The translations under genes were made by a program, and so were the position numbers. This document shows, piece after piece, positions 58,859-64,000 of a stretch of DNA of 64,000 nt. The notes below the pieces were generated by a model. The model was given only the letters and a program-made list of their open reading frames with translations. It was not told the DNA's origin and searched no databases. The DNA is from Ciona intestinalis (taxonomy: Eukaryota > Chordata > Ascidiacea > Phlebobranchia > Cionidae): contig NC_020166.2 in NCBI RefSeq assembly GCF_000224145.3, positions 7,574,701-7,638,700 on the forward strand, in the 5' to 3' direction. Positions within the stretch are counted from its first letter, which is position 1, and each line of letters starts with the position of its first letter.

Positions 58859-61800
58859 TTAGCACAGCAGGCCTGGTGCTAAGGCGTCTTTTAATTTTTC
58901 TAATTCACTTTTTTGCAAAATTTTTTGTTGCTGGGTATGCAGGCGCATATTTTCAATGGAATTAATGTCTTTGGAATCGAGCAGAATTTTGATTTCATCC
59001 ATCGTTAATGTTTCGTATCTTAACAATGCCTCGGCAAGCAGCTTGTGTTCGTAAGATTTCGAGACAATCATTTCTTTCGCTTTTTCGTAAGATTTCTGCA
59101 AAAAATGGTGTAAGATTTTCTTAAAACTTATTTTTTGTGTAAGATTTCCTGCAAAAAACATAACACACACAAAGTTACATTTGTGGTAACGTGTAAGCGG
59201 GCACGAGGTGCATGGAACAGAACACTCGTGTTATAACTACTGTCCTTTTCCTACGAGGATAAATAAGTTACATTCATTCAAGCATATTTTGCACACAACA
59301 TAAGCACAAGCAAACTTACTTCTAGTAATTTTTTCACTTCAATTTCAACAGCTCTCTTCGTTTCCTGACTTAAATGTTGCATGTCATACGTCATAAGGCC
59401 AAGCTGTGAAGAAAGAGATTTCATTGGCAAGTACATACTCATTAATTGCAAATATTCAGCTTTTATATTGGTGGTATAGCGTTAACTTGTAGTGCAGTGT
59501 TGTAAAAATAAATTGTGCAATATTGAAAATAACGAAATTATTACAGCAAGTAGTAATAATAACGCATTTTTTTGTTTTTGTTTTATTTAAAAAATTTTTT
59601 TTTCTTGAAAATAAATAATAAGCTCAGAACAGGCTGTGGAAATAAAAAAACGGATCCTCATCCTTTATTTATATTAAAATACTAAAATCTGTTTATTTTA
59701 GGAACCTTTAAATTACAATGTTAACGTTATGTGTGGTGTTACAAAAATAATTTGTGCAGAAATTGAGAATGCTATGTTGAAAAACCCAAAATAAATCAGC
59801 ACTATATCAAAATCCACATTATTTTTTAAACGGATAACAAATTTAAAACAGGGTGTGAATATGAAAACATATCCTAAAATTATTTACATAAATTTACCAA
59901 AAATTTTAAGTATTTTTTTCACGAACCTTTTCTGACATTCCGTACATACAAACGAGTTTATACGCTGACTCTGTTGCATTGTTGATATCCGAAGATGCGC
60001 CAGTGCTCACATGCTCCTTGCCAAGCAATAATTCTTCCGCTACTCTGCCTGTTATGTGGATTGTTTTCTAGTTATTTTAATGCACTGGTTAGCAAGAGAA
60101 GCAGTATGAAGGAATGAATATAGTAGGGTGGGGGAGAAGAGGGGCCCCCTTTAGCACATAATATCCAAACATTCTGATTGGGTTTTAAACAATTAACAAC
60201 GGTATATGGGAGTCGTGAAGATACAGTTTTATAATTATTTGAATGTTCTTTGTTTACTACCAATTAGGACAAGAAAATCAGTAAATATAGTTTAGTAAAC
60301 TAAAACTAGTAGTTAAATCTAATATCCTCAAAGTGACATTACAGTTCAAATCCAACAACTTAGTGTGGTTTTGCTTACAAACTGTTAAAAACTCCCACAT
60401 TCCAATATTAACCATATATTTACTCATATTTGTGTGGAAATTTATTTTGTGTTGTGTAGTTGTCATTACTTTAACTCTAAAAATTTTTTTTAAATTTTGA
60501 TTAAGAATCTGGGAAATAGAATAGAAATAGAAAAGAATCTGGGAATAGAATAGAAATAGAAAAGAATCTGGGAGTAAGTAATTCTTCATTAAACAACAAT
60601 AAACCACCCACCCCCCATAGAAACATCCATCATTGATATGATTTGAGCTTTTGACAAACTTTGTTCGCTTTCCTTCTCAGGTATTAAAGAAACCTGCGGA
60701 AAATTAATTTATAAGTTAGAAAGTTAGTATAGTGAATTTTTTGGATGGTACAGAGAATTTTGGGGGTTAGTACAGGACTTTTTTTGGATTAGGGAAAATA
60801 GCTTAGCATTTTTTTTATTATAAAACTTCTATTTAAAAAATATAACCGATAGAAAGCGGCATATAAAGAAAACAATAATGTTATAGCAATTGTCGTTTTC
60901 CGGCCACACAATAATAAAGCAAGTTACAATCTTTCATTCTTGTCAAAAAATATTATATGTTCAAACTTACATGGCCAAGAGCAGGCCCACGTTGTCGTAT
61001 AGTTGCTTTATATATTGTGTGTGCAGCTGGTGTATAGTAAGCTACAAGGGCATGACCAGCTTCATGGTGGGCAGTGTTGCGTAACTCTGATTCTGATCGG
61101 ATTCGACTTTTTAACTCCGGACCTGTGAAAAACGTCTCGTGTTACAGACTTACAATATATATATATATGGGGTCTCGGTCTCTATATAATGACATTTAGA
61201 AGTGATTTTTTGGAATTTATGAATTAGGAATAATATGATCTCCTTTACTTTTTATTAGATATTTATTTCGAATTGATCAATTGAAATATATATATATTTA
61301 TATATATGTGTGTGTCATAGTGTCTAATATGTCATACATCATAATATAGAATTAGGCGGACCTTCTGACACATGACCCTCTGCTTTAGGCTCAAATTTAA
61401 AATGGTAACTACTGAGACAAAATATATACAATATTCAATTCAAATATTGTGGTAATCCTAAGGGCCAAAAAAAAACTAAAAAAATATTTATTTAAAAAAA
61501 ACAAATGCAAAACATTTGTTAATTTTTTCGTCTTACCCATCTTAGCTTTATCGAGTGCATATTCCAGGTCATCTTGGTCCACACGTTGCTTGTTTAACTT
61601 AGCAGCACGAAGTGCAGCTTGGTTGACGATGTTACTTATGTCAGCACCTGTCATTCCAATGGTCAGTGCTGCCAGTTTGTCAAGGTTTAACTGGTTGTCT
61701 GGGAACAATATAAAGAATTGGAAACACTGAAGAAAAAAATGAAAGATTGTGTAATTCCATTGAAAAATTAGTATTTTTTTAGAAGTTCACCTTTTTTTTA

Positions 61801-62363
61801 TTAAATGTGTGTAGTGAGATGGGGGAAAATGGGACACCTTGAGCACACAATATCTAAACATCCTGATCGTGTTTTAAACAAGTAACAACGGTCTATGGGA
61901 GTCATAGGAGGGATAAGATTTTATAATTCCTTGAATGTTCTTTGCTTACGACCAAATGGGAGGAGAAAATAAAATGAAAAGTTGTTACTCCTACCCTACA
62001 ACAGAAATATACATATTCTTTTTGTTTATAAACAAAATATATATATATATATATATTTTAAGTTTAAAAAAAATATTAATAAAAAAAATATATATTATAT
62101 ATATAAAACAATATAATAACTTATAAGTTATAACATTAGGTTTTTTATCTTAAAAAGTAAAAATTAATATTTAGAAGTTTAAATCACCTATGTTAATATC
62201 TAGCTTTCCAATATAGAGATTAAATATATCTTTTCTTCCTTGTATATCAGGTAACAACACTTGTACTTGGGTGTCAAACCTCCCGGGTCTGGTCAAGGCT
62301 TTGTCCAAGACTTCACCAGTATTGGTTGCCCCAAGGACTATCACTGGTTCTTTTTTCGTGAAC
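58859..62363 (-). CDS. YME1L1: Mitochondrial i-AAA protease YME1L1, C-terminal part
   Basis: Hexameric FtsH-type AAA protease of the inner mitochondrial membrane facing the intermembrane space. Seven 3' exons are visible: 62188-62363, 61537-61698, 60971-61122, 60612-60693, 59927-60048, 59320-59403 and 58859-59095; all phases match. Order: end of the AAA domain ([20 protein letters not shown] with the RPGRFD second region of homology), the helical subdomain ([20 protein letters not shown]), then the M41 peptidase with zinc motif HEAGH in [15 protein letters not shown] and third-ligand segment [43 protein letters not shown] and the late [10 protein letters not shown] fit YME1L better than AFG3L2 or paraplegin. 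About 30 residues follow the usual YME1L end ([18 protein letters not shown]...). Walker A and B and the N-terminal half lie beyond the window. The intron above 62363 holds a hAT element. Confidence 0.95.
59160..59285 (+). mobile_element. SINE A 3' fragment
   Basis: 'GTGTAAGCGGGCACGAGGTG' through 'gataaataagttacattcat'. In a YME1L1 intron. Confidence 0.8.
60119..60276 (+). mobile_element. MITE copy 16, right end lost
   Basis: Starts TATAGTAGGGTGGGGGAGAA. Core intact up to 'caattaggacaagaaaa', then stops without its right terminal repeat. Confidence 0.85.
60504..60573. repeat. Tandem repeat, ~30-bp unit
   Basis: 'AAGAATCTGGGAAATAGAAT' and 'agaaatagaa' repeated a little over twice. In a YME1L1 intron. 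Confidence 0.85.
60868..60950 (+). mobile_element. SINE A 3' fragment
   Basis: 'ATTGTCGTTTTCCGGCCACA' and 'aataaagcaagttac' with an ATTC tail. It ends about 20 bp from YME1L1 exon 60971-61122. Confidence 0.75.
61811..62004 (+). mobile_element. MITE copy 17
   Basis: Starts GTAGTGAGATGGGGGAAAAT and ends in a worn 'ACTCCTACCCTACA'. In a YME1L1 intron. Confidence 0.8.
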
Positions 62364-62512
62364 CTGTGTGAGGGTAAGGTTGTGGTAAATTGTAAGAAAT
62401 TGAGTTTGTAAATTTGAGCTGGAAAAGTTTTTGGGTGAGGAAAAAATGAATGTGGGATAAATTAAAAATAAAGTGAAATATGAGTTTTGAAAACTAAGAT
62501 GAGCCACTAACA

Positions 62513-63823
62513 CAGGGGTTCCCAAACTTATGAAATCGCGGGCCAATATGTGAAATCATAATTATGCGACGGGCCGCCAAGCGAAGAAGGTTTTCCTCGC
62601 TATATTTGCGACGCGACGCGTATTGGCGAAAATGCGGTTATAACGAATACTGTTAGGTCAGGAAGTTTGACGAATATGCTGTTAATAAACAACGATTCTG
62701 GAATAGATTAAACTTCGTACTTGCAGAATAAAAGACAAAGTTTCACAGTTTTTTTTTTATTGAATCATGTCGTGAAAGCATGTTACCGATAGTTAAGAAA
62801 TGAACGAATGAATGAACGAAAAACGAAAAGTAGGCTATTTATAGATCAATCATGCTTTTTACTTTGACTTGTGCAGTTGGGATTTCTGTGAAATTATTTT
62901 TGTAAAACGAGGTTTCAATTTTGTACAATTAATTCTTAGCACAGCCCCCAGGTGACTATCTGTTAATCTGGTACGAAGTTTTGATTTGTTGATATTCATC
63001 ACGGAAAACGTCTGCTCACAGAGGTACGTGGATCCAAACAAACAAGCCATTTCTTTGGCATGTGTCAATAGCACGGGGATAAGTATCATTGTTCAAGTTT
63101 TGATACAACGTCAACAGCTCTTCGCTTTTGANNNNNNNNNNNNNNNNNNNNNNNNNNNNNNNNNNNNNNNNNNNNNNNNNNAACTCACCCTCGATAAAAG
63201 GCGAACTTCTTCGAGCAATATTATATGAAACAACATAACTGGCCATAACTGTCGCTTCACTTTCACTGAACATTTTCTTAAACATGTTTTTTTGACTTTT
63301 ATAAGATGTTTCGAGTGATTTATATTTAGCAATCCTATCATCACCAACCAAATGTTTAAATTTTTCCAAATGCTTTGTTTCATAATGTCGTTTTAAGTTG
63401 TATTCTTTTAATACAGGAATAGCCCGCTTGCATACTAGGCATATGCATGCCTGGTCTTTTTGTACAAAGAAGTACGAATGTTGCCACTTTTCTAAAAACT
63501 GTCTGTTTTCACTCACTAGTTTTCGCTTCTTTTCGGCCATTTTTACAACGCGGTATAACCCATGTAAAACTCCTACCAGAGTAACGAGCGTGAAAGGTTG
63601 GTTGATGCTGTGACGGTCATAACTATTCTTGTGACGTAACAAAGGCAATGTAGATTATCAGATAAATTAATAAAACGATTTTAGAAGATTTTTTAAAGTA
63701 ATACGTGCATTTGTGAACGTATCTACGTATGTAAATCGGTAATTTTTTAAAGTCCTCTGCGGGCCATTTATTTTGCTCCCGCGGGCCGCAGATGGCCCGC
63801 GGGCCGCGGTTTGGGAACCCCTG
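62513..63823 (-). mobile_element. hAT transposon, internally deleted
   Basis: Terminal inverted repeats CAGGGGTTCCCAAAC (left) and GTTTGGGAACCCCTG (right), flanked by a perfect 8-bp target duplication CACTAACA at 62505-62512 and 63824-63831: the hAT hallmark. Inside, on the minus strand, an ORF (63016-63648) starts MAEKKRKLVSENRQFLEKWQ and has a BED-type zinc finger (CLVC ... HYETKH) of the GTF2IRD2/EPM2AIP1-like kind. The C-terminal dimerisation region (FGSTYLCEQTFSVMNINKSK) lies in another frame at 62859-63089, apparently because of one extra C in a C run. The catalytic middle is absent and a 50-N gap lies at the join. At 1.3 kb it cannot encode a full transposase. It sits in a YME1L1 intron; the intact target duplication suggests modest age. 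Confidence 0.95.
63132..63181. other. Assembly gap (50 N) inside the hAT element
   Basis: Lies between the N-terminal and C-terminal remnants of the transposase. The true length is unknown. Confidence 0.99.
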
Positions 63824-64000
63824 CACTAACAGATCAAGAAGATAAAATATGCCGTGTGATCATAAAAGGTTAAAACAGATCAACTGGACAACTGGGGGAT
63901 GTATAGTTAAATACTAGTTTAGTGAAAGCACTCATGAATATAGGTGCCTATATTTTGAAAAATGTTGTTTACGGCATATTATTGAGTTATTATCTTAATT

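Noticed and set aside
62859-63648. Domesticated host gene from the hAT element
   Set aside because: Intact ends and target duplication, a missing catalytic core and a frame slip point to an ordinary deleted transposon.

Overview
The window looks like a draft assembly of an ascidian tunicate, most likely Ciona. Three things suggest this. Nearly all genes are metazoan and many are split into small exons. The DNA is AT-rich, with short introns. It is full of short interspersed repeats, including a tRNA-headed SINE family with an ATTC-type tail and a roughly 200-bp MITE whose ends read like 'ATAGTAGGGTGGGG'. There are five runs of N: 1719-2442, 4111-4275, 41601-41650, 42812-42936 and 63132-63181. 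I rebuilt exons by hand from splice signals, reading phase and family knowledge, with no alignment software.

Left third. 1-1718 is a T-rich degenerate satellite that ends in a gap. Then come an SLC49A4/DIRC2-type lysosomal MFS transporter (minus, 3466-10262), an intronless PP2A scaffold subunit A gene (minus, 10888-12651), a sideroflexin (plus, 13518-17984) and a BNIP3-type mitophagy receptor (minus, 19445-23207).

Middle. Next are mitochondrial ribosomal protein bL35 (MRPL35, minus, 24167-26803), which diverges from proteasome subunit beta-2 (PSMB2, plus, 27631-28916). A leucine-rich-repeat protein with an IQ-like tail follows (minus, 29347-36330). The largest gene is a KIF17/OSM-3-type kinesin-2 motor (minus, 37308-53214, 19 coding exons).

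Right end. A PMP22/EMP/claudin-type tetraspan (minus, 54783-56284), an orphan 146-aa ORF that may be secreted (minus, 57237-57677), and the 3' part of the mitochondrial i-AAA protease YME1L1 (minus, 58859 to beyond the window). One YME1L1 intron carries an internally deleted hAT transposon with a perfect 8-bp target duplication.

Several neighbours serve mitochondria (sideroflexin, BNIP3, bL35, YME1L1), but strands, spacing and repeats give no sign of an operon. The most useful observations are the single-base breaks in otherwise clean gene models (kinesin P-loop exon, a second kinesin exon, one LRR junction), a transporter exon that probably lies in a gap, a GC-AG intron, a tandem duplication over a BNIP3 splice donor, a SINE tail that forms a kinesin 5' splice site, and two SINE families sharing one head. 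I did not find a convincing new multi-gene system; the orphan ORF at 57237-57677 is the best candidate for an undescribed gene.
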